Source: an uncultured Roseovarius sp. (GTDB taxonomy: Bacteria; Pseudomonadota; Alphaproteobacteria; Rhodobacterales; Rhodobacteraceae). From it: DNA of 64,000 nt. The notes below the pieces were generated by a model. It worked only from the letters and a program-made list of their open reading frames with translations, was not told the DNA's origin and searched no databases. Positions 10,074 to 18,905 of the stretch are shown here, piece by piece (the stretch's first letter is position 1; each line of letters opens with the position of its first letter). The DNA is taken from NCBI GenBank assembly GCA_947496175.1, contig CANMBU010000001.1:930001-994000 (forward strand), read 5' to 3'. Made by a program: the position numbers and the translations under genes.

Positions 10074-10135
10074 CAGTGGTATCCTTCCAGATATGCGCCC
10101 TTCGTTGGGGAAGGGTGTCCCACTGACCGGGATAC
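10074..10135 (-). ncRNA. Structured serC leader, probable serC RNA motif
   Basis: The minus strand just upstream of the serC start has a perfect 6-bp hairpin (CCCTTC / GAAGGG, 10098-10103 with 10110-10115). Two further 6-bp complementarities enclose it: 10074-10079 with 10120-10125, and 10079-10084 with 10130-10135. These two pairings cross and share a base, so only one can form at a time, and both involve the ribosome binding site or the bases just before the start codon. A conserved serC RNA motif upstream of alphaproteobacterial serC genes is described from comparative genomics. The assignment here rests on position and structure, not on a covariance-model search. Confidence 0.6.
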
Positions 10136-10234
10136 GTCGCCACGCGCCCTTTCGCAAGTGCAGAAATGCCGTTAGAACGCCGCCTGAGCGTTCAAATGCG
10201 ACACCTTGTGACTACGATCGGAAACCTGAAGAAG

Positions 10235-11104
10235 ATGTTTACCACGACCCTGATCGCCCCTGTTGGCGGCCTAGAGCCTGCTCTGGTTGAGAGTTTGCGC
10301 AATGCCTGGGGGGGTGGTGAGGCGCTGTGGTTATCACCCGGTGAGGCGGCAGAATTCGCCATGCCTGCGACCCCATCAAATCTGTGGGAGGTTTGGGAGA
10401 GCTTGCACGCAGAGCAGGTCGATCTGGTGGTGCAACCTGCGGAAAATCGACGCAAATCCATGCTTCTGGCTGATATGGACAGCACTATGATTGAACAGGA
10501 GTGCATTGATGAGTTGGCCGAGGAGGCCGGGGTGGGCGCGCATGTGAAAGACATCACTGCGCGCGCCATGAATGGAGAACTCGATTTTGAAGCGGCGCTG
10601 AAAGAACGCGTGGGCTTGCTGCAAGGGCTAAGTGTGGATGTGATCGACACAGTTCTGAGCAATCGGATTACCTATATGCCCGGCGGCAAAACGCTTTTGG
10701 CCACGATGCGCAGCACCGGGGCCTATGCGGCACTTGTCTCGGGCGGCTTCACAGCCTTTACCGAACGTGTCGCCGCCAGTCTTGGCTTTCACGAGCATCG
10801 CGCCAACACGCTGTTGACGCAGGATGGAAAGCTGACAGGGGAAGCAGGCCAACCTATTCTGGGTCGTGTCGCGAAAGTGCAGGCTTTGGAGGAGATCACA
10901 GCGCAACGCGGGTTGGCGGAAAACGATGTGATTGCCGTGGGCGATGGGGCCAATGATCTGGGCATGTTGGGCCGGGCAGGCACGGGTGTGGCGCTGCATG
11001 CCAAACCCTCCGTGCAGGCAGAATGTGATATTCGCATCAACCATGGGGATCTTACGGCACTGCTTTTCCTGCAAGGTTACGCGCGCAGTGAATTTGTTGA
11101 GTGA
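10235..11104 (+). CDS. serB: Phosphoserine phosphatase
   Basis: SerB removes the phosphate from phosphoserine to give serine, the last pathway step. The 289-residue protein is a HAD phosphatase with the nucleophile motif DMDST near residue 81, the SGGFT motif, and the metal-binding GDGANDL motif near the C terminus. An N-terminal ~70-residue domain precedes the catalytic part, as in other SerB proteins. I placed the start at the ATG beginning MFTTTLIAPVGG because family members begin there; the ribosome binding site is weak (GGAA 11 nt upstream). It is divergent from serC and followed by a terminator. Confidence 0.93.
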   Translation: MFTTTLIAPVGGLEPALVESLRNAWGGGEALWLSPGEAAEFAMPATPSNLWEVWESLHAEQVDLVVQPAENRRKSMLLADMDSTMIEQECIDELAEEAGVGAHVKDITARAMNGELDFEAALKERVGLLQGLSVDVIDTVLSNRITYMPGGKTLLATMRSTGAYAALVSGGFTAFTERVAASLGFHEHRANTLLTQDGKLTGEAGQPILGRVAKVQALEEITAQRGLAENDVIAVGDGANDLGMLGRAGTGVALHAKPSVQAECDIRINHGDLTALLFLQGYARSEFVE

Positions 11105-11120
11105 GGTTTAAGGCATGCAT

Positions 11121-11150
11121 GCAGGGCAGTCGTGCCGCCCTGCGGTTTTG
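11121..11150 (+). terminator. Probable terminator after serB
   Basis: A perfect 7-bp stem GCAGGGC / GCCCTGC (11121-11127 and 11137-11143) is followed by GGTTTTGTTT. It sits in the short interval between the convergent serB and GMC oxidoreductase genes and fits a Rho-independent terminator for serB. Confidence 0.7.
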
Positions 11151-11157
11151 TTTCCGC

Positions 11158-12753
11158 TTATGCCGTGCCCAAGATCAGGTCTGAGGCTTTTTCCCCGATC
11201 ATGATCGCCGGAGCGTTTGTGTTGCCTGACACGATCTCTGGCATGATCGAACAATCCGCCACGCGCAGCCCTTCGATGCCATGCACTTTCAGGTCTGCAT
11301 CGACTACCGCCATTTTATCCTGACCCATCTTGCATGTGCCAGTTGGGTGGTAAATCGAGGCGGTGTTGTTGCGCGCCCAATCCAATGTGGCATCGTAATC
11401 GTCCATCGGAAGTTCCTTATGAGGGCGGAACTCCTCGGAGATTTTCGATTTCAGGGGCGCATGCGTGGCGATGGTGCGGGCGATGTTCACGCCAGCCACC
11501 ACAGTGCGGCAATCGGTTTCGGTGCTCAGATAGTTCGGGATGATCTTCGGATAGGCCCGGCCATCGGAACTGGTAAGGCGAATTTCGCCCTTTGATTCAG
11601 GCCGCAGCTGACAGACCGACATGGTGAAAGCCGAGAACGGATCAGCCCCTTTGCCCGGATTTTCCGCCGAAAGCGGTTGGACGTGGAACTGAATGTCTGG
11701 CGTGTCCAGATCCTCACTGGTTTTCATGAAACCGGTGGCGAGGCTGGCGGCCATAGTCATTGGCCCGGCCCGGAACATCAGATATTTCAGCCCGATCTTG
11801 GCCTGACCAAAGAGGCTGGAGACCTCATCATTCAGGGTGGGCTCATTGCACTTATAGACGAGCCGCGCCTGCAGGTGGTCCTGCAGGTTTTTACCTACAC
11901 CGGGCAAGTCGGTGATCACGTCAATGCCGTGTTCCTTAAGCTGTTCAGCTTCACCGATGCCCGACAGCATCAAGAGCTGTGGAGAGTTGATGGAACCACC
12001 TGAAAGGATGATTTCCTTGTTGGCATGTACTGTTTGCCAGTTGCCGCTGCGGTCTTTGTACTTCACAGCCACGGCACGTTTGCCTTCAACCTCAATTTTC
12101 TCCACCTGCGCATTAGTAACGATCTGCAGGTTCTCTCGGCTCTTGACCGGGTTGAGAAAGGCCACAGCCGAAGAACACCGCCGCCCATTGCGGGAGGTCA
12201 GTTGGAAAAATCCAACGCCTTCTTGGGTCGCGCCGTTGTAGTCGGGGTTGAACGGGTATCCTGCTGCCTGCGCCGCCGCGACCCACGCATCGGTGATCGG
12301 ACGCTGGATGCGCATATTTGAGACCGAGAGGTTGCCCTGATCGCCGTGAAACTCATCTGCACCGCGCTCATTTTTCTCTGAACGCTTGAAAAGAGGTAGG
12401 ACATCTTCCCAGGACCATCCTTTGTTGCCCATTTGAGCCCATCGGTCATAGTCCTGTGGTTGACCTCTCACATATAGCAACCCATTCAGGGATGAGGACC
12501 CACCGAGCACCTTACCACGCGGCCATTCAATGGAGCGACCGTTCAGGCCTGGATCAGGCTCAGTTTCATAGCACCAATCCACCTTTGGGTTGTGGATCGT
12601 TTTAAAGTATCCGACTGGAATATGAATCCAAGGGTTGCGATCAACCGGACCCGCTTCGAGCAGCACAACACGCGATTTTGGATCAGCACTTAGACGATTT
12701 GCCAGAACGCAACCGGCAGAGCCAGCACCCACTATGATATAGTCAGCTTGCAT
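11158..12753 (-). CDS. GMC family FAD-dependent alcohol/choline dehydrogenase-like oxidoreductase
   Basis: The 531-residue flavoprotein begins with the FAD dinucleotide fold (IIVGAGSAGCVLANRL), has the GMC signature GGSSSLNG near residue 82 and the second GMC signature SGGSINSPQLL. It ends with the active-site histidine region HPTGTCKMG and the C-terminal NTNAPAIMIGEKASD stretch. The start is chosen at the ATG preceded by GGAGGAA with 7-nt spacing. The family oxidises primary alcohols to aldehydes. It resembles choline dehydrogenase, but many relatives use other alcohols, so I give no symbol. It is divergent from a TRAP transporter that may bring in its substrate. Confidence 0.87.
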   Translation of the reverse strand: MQADYIIVGAGSAGCVLANRLSADPKSRVVLLEAGPVDRNPWIHIPVGYFKTIHNPKVDWCYETEPDPGLNGRSIEWPRGKVLGGSSSLNGLLYVRGQPQDYDRWAQMGNKGWSWEDVLPLFKRSEKNERGADEFHGDQGNLSVSNMRIQRPITDAWVAAAQAAGYPFNPDYNGATQEGVGFFQLTSRNGRRCSSAVAFLNPVKSRENLQIVTNAQVEKIEVEGKRAVAVKYKDRSGNWQTVHANKEIILSGGSINSPQLLMLSGIGEAEQLKEHGIDVITDLPGVGKNLQDHLQARLVYKCNEPTLNDEVSSLFGQAKIGLKYLMFRAGPMTMAASLATGFMKTSEDLDTPDIQFHVQPLSAENPGKGADPFSAFTMSVCQLRPESKGEIRLTSSDGRAYPKIIPNYLSTETDCRTVVAGVNIARTIATHAPLKSKISEEFRPHKELPMDDYDATLDWARNNTASIYHPTGTCKMGQDKMAVVDADLKVHGIEGLRVADCSIMPEIVSGNTNAPAIMIGEKASDLILGTA

Positions 12754-12773
12754 TGTAGGGTTCCTCCAGACGA

Positions 12774-12816
12774 AAAAAAGACTAGCCAAAAGAGGAAAGC
12801 TATTCTAGTCTTTTTT
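12774..12816. promoter_or_regulatory. 12-bp inverted repeat between GMC oxidoreductase and TRAP genes
   Basis: Arms AAAAAAGACTAG (12774-12785) and CTAGTCTTTTTT (12805-12816) are perfect complements separated by 19 bp. The site lies in the divergent promoter region, just upstream of the ribosome binding sites of both genes. It could be an operator, with the IclR protein at the end of the TRAP operon as the obvious candidate. It could also be an RNA hairpin with a T tract acting as an attenuator in either transcript. Confidence 0.5.
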
Positions 12817-12857
12817 GATATAAAACGTCTCAATAATTGCAATCATGGGAGGACGCA

Positions 12858-14090
12858 ATGGGAGTTTACGATCGCATCAAAGGTGTTTCACGCCGCGATT
12901 TCTTTAAGATAGCAGGGACTTACGGCATGAGCTCAACGCTTATGGCCGCAGGTGCCTTTGGGGGCGCGATGACCGCCGCCAATTTGGCAAAAGCAGCAGA
13001 ATCAACTTACAATAAACGATTCTCGAAAGAGCCAAAATTTAACCTGAAATTTGGTGCCGCTGGTTTCAACCAAGACAACCTGTTGATCGAGCGCGCTGGC
13101 TGTCTCGAATTTGCGCGTGATCTGGAAGAGCGCACAGACGGTGAAATCCGCGTCGAATTTATCGGCAACAACCAAATCTGTGGTCAGCTGTCCTGTGTTG
13201 AGAAAGCACAGCAAGGCATCGTCGACATCTATGCTGCATCGACACAAAACTCCGCAGGCGGTGCGCCATACCTGAATGTTCTGGACTACGCATACATGTT
13301 CCGCACACGCGCGGACCAGTACTACTTCATGTACAGCCCGGAATCGCAGCGCATTCTGCGTGATCCGTTTGAGAAACGTCATGGCTTGAAGTTCCTCTTC
13401 ACACATGCGGAACTTCGCGGCATCCAGTTGGGTCTGTCTTGGGAAGACAAAGAAACGGTTACGTCGATTGACCAGCTCGCTGGCACGAAAAACCGTGTAA
13501 CAGGTACACAACTTGGCCGTATCGCCATGAACGCTCTCAACCTGAACCCTGTTCCGGTTGCATGGGAAGAAACGCTCGATGGTCTGAAGCAAGGTCTCAT
13601 TGATGGTGCTGAAACATGGGCGTCTGCTGTTGCTTATGCCAACATGTCCCCCGTGGTCAGCCAGTGTGTTGATTTGCGCTTCTTCTGCGGCACAGAGCAC
13701 ACTGCGATGAACGCGGCGACCTTCGATAGCCTAGGTGGCGAGCTGCAAGACGCGGTAATGGAGTCGTCCTATCTGACACAGGTGCACGTGCAAGCTGCGA
13801 ACGAAGCTGCACTTGTCAACACCGTTGGCTTCTCGCATCCGCACCAGGGTCCAGATACGATCTTTGCGAAAAACAACGTTCGTGTTGCGGCTCTGTCGGA
13901 TGAAGAAATCAAGAAGGCCGAAGAAATGTGTTCGCCTGAGTTTCAGCCGCAGCTCTGGGAGCAGTGGCGCGAGCGGATCAATGGTTGGGCCGGTGGCATC
14001 GACACCTATCAGGACATCTACACCGAAGTGCGCAACAACCCGCACACGTTGGCAGAAAACGTGGAACCACGTCGCTGGTGGAGAGGTTAA
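12858..14090 (+). CDS. TRAP transporter substrate-binding protein (DctP family, Tat-exported)
   Basis: This 410-residue periplasmic binding protein captures an organic acid and delivers it to the DctQM membrane pair. The N terminus carries a twin-arginine signal (SRRDFFK) followed by a hydrophobic segment, so it is exported folded through the Tat system. The conserved DctP region lies at about residues 60-360. The start is the ATG with GGAGG 6 nt upstream; an in-frame ATG seven codons earlier lacks a good site. It is first in dctP-dctQ-dctM-iclR. A strong hairpin follows the gene and may raise its expression over the membrane genes. The ligand cannot be read from the sequence. Confidence 0.9.
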   Translation: MGVYDRIKGVSRRDFFKIAGTYGMSSTLMAAGAFGGAMTAANLAKAAESTYNKRFSKEPKFNLKFGAAGFNQDNLLIERAGCLEFARDLEERTDGEIRVEFIGNNQICGQLSCVEKAQQGIVDIYAASTQNSAGGAPYLNVLDYAYMFRTRADQYYFMYSPESQRILRDPFEKRHGLKFLFTHAELRGIQLGLSWEDKETVTSIDQLAGTKNRVTGTQLGRIAMNALNLNPVPVAWEETLDGLKQGLIDGAETWASAVAYANMSPVVSQCVDLRFFCGTEHTAMNAATFDSLGGELQDAVMESSYLTQVHVQAANEAALVNTVGFSHPHQGPDTIFAKNNVRVAALSDEEIKKAEEMCSPEFQPQLWEQWRERINGWAGGIDTYQDIYTEVRNNPHTLAENVEPRRWWRG

Positions 14091-14130
14091 CCCGCAAGAA
14101 TGCGGAACTTATCCAAAACTATATGATTTC

Positions 14131-14155
14131 GACCCGGGCGTATTGCGCCCGGGTC
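14131..14155 (+). promoter_or_regulatory. Intercistronic hairpin after dctP
   Basis: A perfect 10-bp stem GACCCGGGCG / CGCCCGGGTC (14131-14140 and 14146-14155) with a 5-nt loop lies 40 bp after the dctP stop and 88 bp before dctQ. There is no T tract, so it is more likely an mRNA 3'-end stabiliser or partial attenuator than a full terminator. Such hairpins often keep the binding protein in excess over its permeases. Confidence 0.65.
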
Positions 14156-14243
14156 ACTGTCAGCACTCTTGAAATTGAGTGTGGATTTTCGTTCTATAAA
14201 TCAAAAACATAATACGGACATCGGAGCATAGGGAGGGTGCACC

Positions 14244-14915
14244 ATGGAATTTATCGGTGGTATGGGGGAGATTATCTCTGCCCTGTTCAGTGGAGACTCA
14301 TTTAATGTTCAAAGCGTTATACGGGGGAACCCTGGACTTTGGCCGCTTGGGCTCATAGTAACTTTGGTTGGAGGCGCTCTGGTCGCTTTTATCTACAAGA
14401 AGGTGCCGATCATCGAGCGAAACCTGGAGCCAAGCATAATGGTAGTGGCATATCTTGCCATCGGCTACATTATCTTCGCTGGCGTCGTGCAGCGGTTTTA
14501 CCTCAGCGGGCAGCCCGCCTGGTCCACAACACTCCCGCCCTTCCTATTCCTCGTGATGACTTGGGTTGGGTGTAGCTACAATGTGAAGCTCAGAACGCAT
14601 TTGGCATTTGCCGAGTTCCGAAAAGCAATGCCGCGTACAGGTCAATTGTTGTGCCTATTGCTAGACGCCGCTCTTTGGCTCGGCTTTGCTTGGATCGTAG
14701 TTGTGACGACATTCCAGGAGACAGTTCGCGCCGCTGCCAACTTTGCCATTATGCTTGGCACAGACAACGTCATGCAGTGGTGGTTCCTCGGCACAGTTCC
14801 AATCGCTTTTATCCTTTTGTCGGCCCGAGTGATCGAAAACGTGAGCAAAGATTTGCGTAAGTATCGTGAAGGTGGCGAGATGATCGAAGCCGCCGTGATC
14901 GGAGGTGACACATGA
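14244..14915 (+). CDS. TRAP transporter small permease (DctQ family)
   Basis: This 223-residue integral membrane protein has four predicted membrane spans (about residues 30-48, 67-87, 133-155 and 175-195), the layout of DctQ small permeases. It partners DctM in sodium-driven uptake of the ligand bound by the preceding periplasmic protein. The start follows GGGAGGG at good spacing. Its stop overlaps the DctM start by 4 nt (ATGA), so the two subunits are translationally coupled. Confidence 0.88.
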   Translation: MEFIGGMGEIISALFSGDSFNVQSVIRGNPGLWPLGLIVTLVGGALVAFIYKKVPIIERNLEPSIMVVAYLAIGYIIFAGVVQRFYLSGQPAWSTTLPPFLFLVMTWVGCSYNVKLRTHLAFAEFRKAMPRTGQLLCLLLDAALWLGFAWIVVVTTFQETVRAAANFAIMLGTDNVMQWWFLGTVPIAFILLSARVIENVSKDLRKYREGGEMIEAAVIGGDT

Positions 14916-16270
14916 GCGATCCAACCATCATTACGCTAATCTCAATTGGCGCCACATTCTTTTTCATGATGGGCGTGCCGGTCTTTCTAGTCATTGCCTA
15001 TTGGGTCATTGGCATGTCTTTCGTGCTGGAGTTGCAGTTGCTGAACATGGGCGCGGCCCTGCAGGACGTCTTTACCGACGGCTTTGCGCTGCTGGCCATG
15101 CCGCTTTTCATTCTGACGGGGGACTTGATTAACAAGTCCGGCATCGCGCGGCGTCTGAGCGACTTTGCTTATTCCTGTCTGGGATGGATCCGCGGCGGTC
15201 TGGCGATGGCGAGCCTTGGGGCCTGTGGTCTCTTCGCTGCGATCTCGGGCTCAAACTCGGCCACCACGGCCACGATTGGTTCGATGCTGCATCCCGAGAT
15301 GGTCAAAGGCGGATATGACGAGCGGTTCAGTGCCGCAACCGCGGCTGCCGGTGGTACGGTCGGGATCATCATTCCGCCGTCGATTATCTTTATCGTCTAC
15401 GGCTTCCTGATGAACCTGCCGATTTCGGACCTGTTTGTGGCCGGGATCGTTCCGGGTGCGATGATGGTAGGTGGCATGATGCTGGCCTGTTTCATCATCT
15501 GCTGGCGCAATGGTTGGGGATATCTGATCGCCCTGTCGCCCTGGCGGGTGTTCAAGACGTCGCTGGGCGCGTGGCTGGGCTTTTTCGCCATAGGTCTGGT
15601 GCTGTGGGGCATCTACACCGGGAAGTTCTCGCCCACAGAAGCGGCAGGTGTGACGGTGGGCTTTGGCATCATCGCAGGCCTTGTCAGTTGGGTCGTCTCT
15701 AAGGTCTTCAACATGGACCAGGACAAGGATTGGTCTGAGAAGTCGGTCCCGGCGATGCTGGTGGTCGAAGGCTTCACCATTCCGCAAATCCCCAACATCG
15801 TCATGCGTTCGGCGCAGATCACTGGCATCCTGGCACCGCTGATCGCCATTTCGGTGGTGATGCAGCAGATCCTGTCGCTGCTTGGTGCCCAAGAGGTGAT
15901 CGGCAACTTCGTGACCTCCATGGGTGGGTTCTATCCGGTGCTGTTCACTGCCATGGCCATTGTGTTTATCTTTGGCATGGTTCTGGAATCCCTGCCGGTG
16001 ACGATCATTCTTGCGCCGATCCTAGCCCCTATTGCTGCTGATATCGGGGTTGATCCGATCCACTTTGCTGTGGTGTTCCTCGTGGGCGCTTCGATCGGCT
16101 TTATCACACCGCCTTACGGTTTGAACCTTTATGTCGCGTCTGGCGTGACAGGGGTGCCTTATTTCCGATTGTTGCGGTATACTGTGCCTTACCTGTTCGC
16201 CTTGATCAGCGTATGGTTCATCGTGGCGCTGGTGCCAGATCTAGCTTTGGCGTTGCTGCCTGAACGGTAA
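14912..16270 (+). CDS. TRAP transporter large permease (DctM family)
   Basis: The 452-residue protein has about 12-13 membrane spans and the hallmarks of the large TRAP subunit, including ISGSNSATTATIG in the first half and the FITPPYGLNLYVASG motif near the end, where the substrate and sodium path lies. A cytoplasmic loop of about 50 residues in the middle is somewhat longer than usual (around KVFNMDQDKDWSEK). It overlaps dctQ by 4 nt and is followed 6 bp later by the IclR gene. Confidence 0.92.
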   Translation: MSDPTIITLISIGATFFFMMGVPVFLVIAYWVIGMSFVLELQLLNMGAALQDVFTDGFALLAMPLFILTGDLINKSGIARRLSDFAYSCLGWIRGGLAMASLGACGLFAAISGSNSATTATIGSMLHPEMVKGGYDERFSAATAAAGGTVGIIIPPSIIFIVYGFLMNLPISDLFVAGIVPGAMMVGGMMLACFIICWRNGWGYLIALSPWRVFKTSLGAWLGFFAIGLVLWGIYTGKFSPTEAAGVTVGFGIIAGLVSWVVSKVFNMDQDKDWSEKSVPAMLVVEGFTIPQIPNIVMRSAQITGILAPLIAISVVMQQILSLLGAQEVIGNFVTSMGGFYPVLFTAMAIVFIFGMVLESLPVTIILAPILAPIAADIGVDPIHFAVVFLVGASIGFITPPYGLNLYVASGVTGVPYFRLLRYTVPYLFALISVWFIVALVPDLALALLPER

Positions 16271-16276
16271 GGTCCA

Positions 16277-17050
16277 ATGGCAAAAGGCGACGCAAACGAA
16301 ACCCGAGGTCAAATCCCGACCAACCTGCGTTTGCTCTTGCTCGTGGAAGAGCTGGCAAAGGCCGGAGGCCCTATGTCTCCGGCCGACCTCAGCCTCGCTT
16401 TGGACCTTCCCAAACCAACCGTTCATCGTCTTTTGGCCACAGCGGAAGACGAAGGGTTTATTCAACGAGATGTCGATGGGCGGTCCTTTGGGCCCGGCCA
16501 TCGACTGCGCCGTCTGTCGGCCAATACCCTGTCATCACAACGCATGCGGACAGAACGTCTGGCTATAATGAAAAAATTGGCAGAGCAGGTCGGCGAAACC
16601 TGCAATCTTGCTGCACCAGGCCGCTATGGGATGGTCTATCTTGATCGGGTCGAAACGCATTGGCCGTTGCGCATTCAGCTGCCAGTTGGCACACAAGTGC
16701 CCTTCCACTGCACAGCCAGTGGAAAGCTTTATCTTTCGTCATTGCGCAATGACCGGCTGCATCGGTGGATGTCGACAGTCACGCTTGAAAAGAAAACCGA
16801 ATTCACGATTTCTGATCCCAAAGATCTATTGGCCGAGCTAGCCGAGACGCGCGCGCGTGGATACTCCACGGATGATCAAGAATTCATGGAAGACATGGCG
16901 GCCGTTGCCGTAGGCATCGACGATAACACAGGTCGGTTGCTGACGACCTTGTCAATTCATGCGCCGATCCAGCGTAAGGGCCTGAATGATTTGAAGTCCC
17001 ATTTGCCAGCGCTGAAGCTAGCCTGCGAACGGTTGGCGCAGCTTATCTGA
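16277..17050 (+). CDS. IclR family transcriptional regulator
   Basis: The 257-residue protein has an N-terminal winged helix-turn-helix (about residues 15-75, DLPKPTVHRLLATAEDEGF) and a C-terminal IclR effector domain with the FHCTASGKLYLSS segment. It is the last gene of the dctPQM unit, only 6 bp after dctM, so it probably controls this transporter and the divergent GMC oxidoreductase. The inverted repeat at 12774-12816 is a candidate target. IclR proteins bind small metabolites; the effector here is unknown. Confidence 0.88.
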   Translation: MAKGDANETRGQIPTNLRLLLLVEELAKAGGPMSPADLSLALDLPKPTVHRLLATAEDEGFIQRDVDGRSFGPGHRLRRLSANTLSSQRMRTERLAIMKKLAEQVGETCNLAAPGRYGMVYLDRVETHWPLRIQLPVGTQVPFHCTASGKLYLSSLRNDRLHRWMSTVTLEKKTEFTISDPKDLLAELAETRARGYSTDDQEFMEDMAAVAVGIDDNTGRLLTTLSIHAPIQRKGLNDLKSHLPALKLACERLAQLI

Positions 17051-17057
17051 CGCCCAA

Positions 17058-18605
17058 TTAGCGCAGGTTGCCCCGAAAAACACGATCAACTCTTCTGACC
17101 AAATCCTGGAACGTCACGGCCTGCTCAGTGTCGGTAGTGTAAGACTTTGCATCATCCGCCCGATCTCGGCGGCGTTGAACCAGCTCAGCGAATTGCTCAG
17201 TTATACCTTCTTTGCCTGCCACGACCTGCCGCAAACATCCAATGTCCACTCGGATGATGGACACATCAGATCGCGCTACATATTGCATCGCGGCGGGCTC
17301 ACCGGTCAGCATCGCAGCAAGGCCGAAATACTGGCCCGGATTCAACTCTTCGAGCGTGTGTCTTTTGTTCGCCTGGGATGTGACAGACACATCTACAACA
17401 CCGCTGGAAATCACATAAATGCCTTCAGCCTGCTGACCTTCATCCAGTATCACACTACCCGCCTCGACAAAGTTGCGCTGACTTCTCGCAGCGATATCGG
17501 CTAAGTCTTCTTCGCTCAAAAACGTTGCGAAATCGAGAGCCTTGAGCGCCATCAAAACACTGGGTGGTTCGATTTGGGTGTGCAAAGCGCGTGTGTAGCG
17601 CACCTCTTGCACGTCAACAGCCACTTGGATGCCTGCCGCGCCAAGAGCATCGTGGATTTCGCGGAAAAGCTCTTCACGGCCGGCAAACATGGCGGGATAG
17701 TTGGCGAAATGCACCCAGATCATATAGGTGTATGGGGATTGAGATGCCTCTATCAACCGAATGACAGGCGTTGTGCCGGGCAGAATACGTTTGCAACGCG
17801 ATGCGGCGTCAAACAGCAAGACCTTGATCGCCCTTGGATCATAGTCAGCCGAGAGGCGTATTGTGTACCATGGCGCATAGGGATGTTTCCGGTCATGCAA
17901 ATTACGAATGCGCGTTTTGGCCAAAACGCTGTTCGGGATCACAAGCGTCGCATTGTCCCACTGTTTTAACCGCGTGGTCCGCCAGTTGATATCTGTCACG
18001 CCGCCCTCAGTGCCATCTTCCAGAACAATCCAATCACCCAACTTGAAAGGGCTCTCCAGACTCAAGGTAAGGCCAGCAAAGAAATCACCTAAAGTCTGCT
18101 GTGAGGCAAAAGCAAGGATCGCAGCCAGAACGCCAGTGGATAGATAAAGCTCAGTCGGGCGGTATCCATTCAGTGTCAGAAAAATTGCGAGGCCGCCCAG
18201 CACACACAGACCATACAGGATCAAACGAATAAGCTGCGGCAAACGGCCGTCATTGTTGTCGTCGTCGACATGGCTCACGCTGAACCAAATCTCTGCAATC
18301 CGGCCAAGGCCAACAGCCACCGCAACAAACAACAACGCCTGCATCAGAGTATCCGAAACGACCGCAAGCCGTGTCTGATCAAAACTTTCGAGGACTTCGG
18401 TCAAGAGGCGACCAACGCCGAAAATTGTCAGCGGGATAATCAGAAAATTCGCAGCTGTCTCAATCCACAAATACCGCGACAAAAGCCTCGCTCCGGCACC
18501 CGTGCTTCGAAATGCCACCCACAAACAGGCAACAAGCAAGGCAATTCCAGCAAATATCAGGCTTTCCCACACGGGCGTATCCATAGAGATATCGGTGTCG
18601 AACAT
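17058..18605 (-). CDS. MscS-family mechanosensitive channel with C-terminal cyclic-nucleotide-binding-like domain
   Basis: The 515-residue protein has about four N-terminal membrane segments, a pore helix and MscS beta domain (FASQQTLGDFFAGLTLSLESP, then VLEDGTEGGVTDINWR), an alpha/beta MscS C-terminal domain and finally a cNMP-type beta roll (about residues 365-485). This is the layout of bacterial cyclic-nucleotide-gated MscS homologues. The phosphate-binding cassette is degenerate: in FGLAAMLTGEPAAMQ the usual Glu and Arg contacts are absent, so it may not bind a cyclic nucleotide. The start is set at the ATG beginning MFDTDISM, with GGAA upstream; the longer frame is less likely. Confidence 0.87.
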   Translation of the reverse strand: MFDTDISMDTPVWESLIFAGIALLVACLWVAFRSTGAGARLLSRYLWIETAANFLIIPLTIFGVGRLLTEVLESFDQTRLAVVSDTLMQALLFVAVAVGLGRIAEIWFSVSHVDDDNNDGRLPQLIRLILYGLCVLGGLAIFLTLNGYRPTELYLSTGVLAAILAFASQQTLGDFFAGLTLSLESPFKLGDWIVLEDGTEGGVTDINWRTTRLKQWDNATLVIPNSVLAKTRIRNLHDRKHPYAPWYTIRLSADYDPRAIKVLLFDAASRCKRILPGTTPVIRLIEASQSPYTYMIWVHFANYPAMFAGREELFREIHDALGAAGIQVAVDVQEVRYTRALHTQIEPPSVLMALKALDFATFLSEEDLADIAARSQRNFVEAGSVILDEGQQAEGIYVISSGVVDVSVTSQANKRHTLEELNPGQYFGLAAMLTGEPAAMQYVARSDVSIIRVDIGCLRQVVAGKEGITEQFAELVQRRRDRADDAKSYTTDTEQAVTFQDLVRRVDRVFRGNLR

Positions 18606-18905
18606 GTTTCGTAGTTCCAATTCCGCCTTGCAGGCAAATTGATTAGTCCACAAAGGGAATAAAAGCCTGACACTCAGTTGCTCTTACGAGTGGAGCCTTT
18701 TTAGCTATGAAACACCGCTAAGTCACTTTCCGATGATACAGCCTCTCAGGGTCAAGCCTTGGCGTTTGGAAAAGGACACAACGAGTGTCCGCGCGCCCGG
18801 TCGCATGGGCCATTTCCGAACCACACCTTGTTTGCGGCAGTGGACTGCGCGCAAAGTCAGGGTGGGTTTGGCATTCGATGCGATTTGGAGATCAAAGTAG
18901 CAAGC
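18606..18905. other. Intergenic region between MscS-like gene and tRNA-Pro
   Basis: About 300 bp without a convincing gene. The minus strand must hold the promoter of the channel gene. I see no clear hairpin terminator after the tRNA and no attachment-site repeat of the tRNA 3' end. Confidence 0.5.

Noticed and set aside
11158..12753. Calling the GMC oxidoreductase betA (choline dehydrogenase)
   Set aside because: The family signatures fit, but no betaine aldehyde dehydrogenase or choline regulator is adjacent, and GMC proteins vary widely in substrate.
14131..14155. Hairpin after dctP as a full transcription terminator
   Set aside because: There is no T tract and dctQM have no other obvious promoter, so readthrough is needed.
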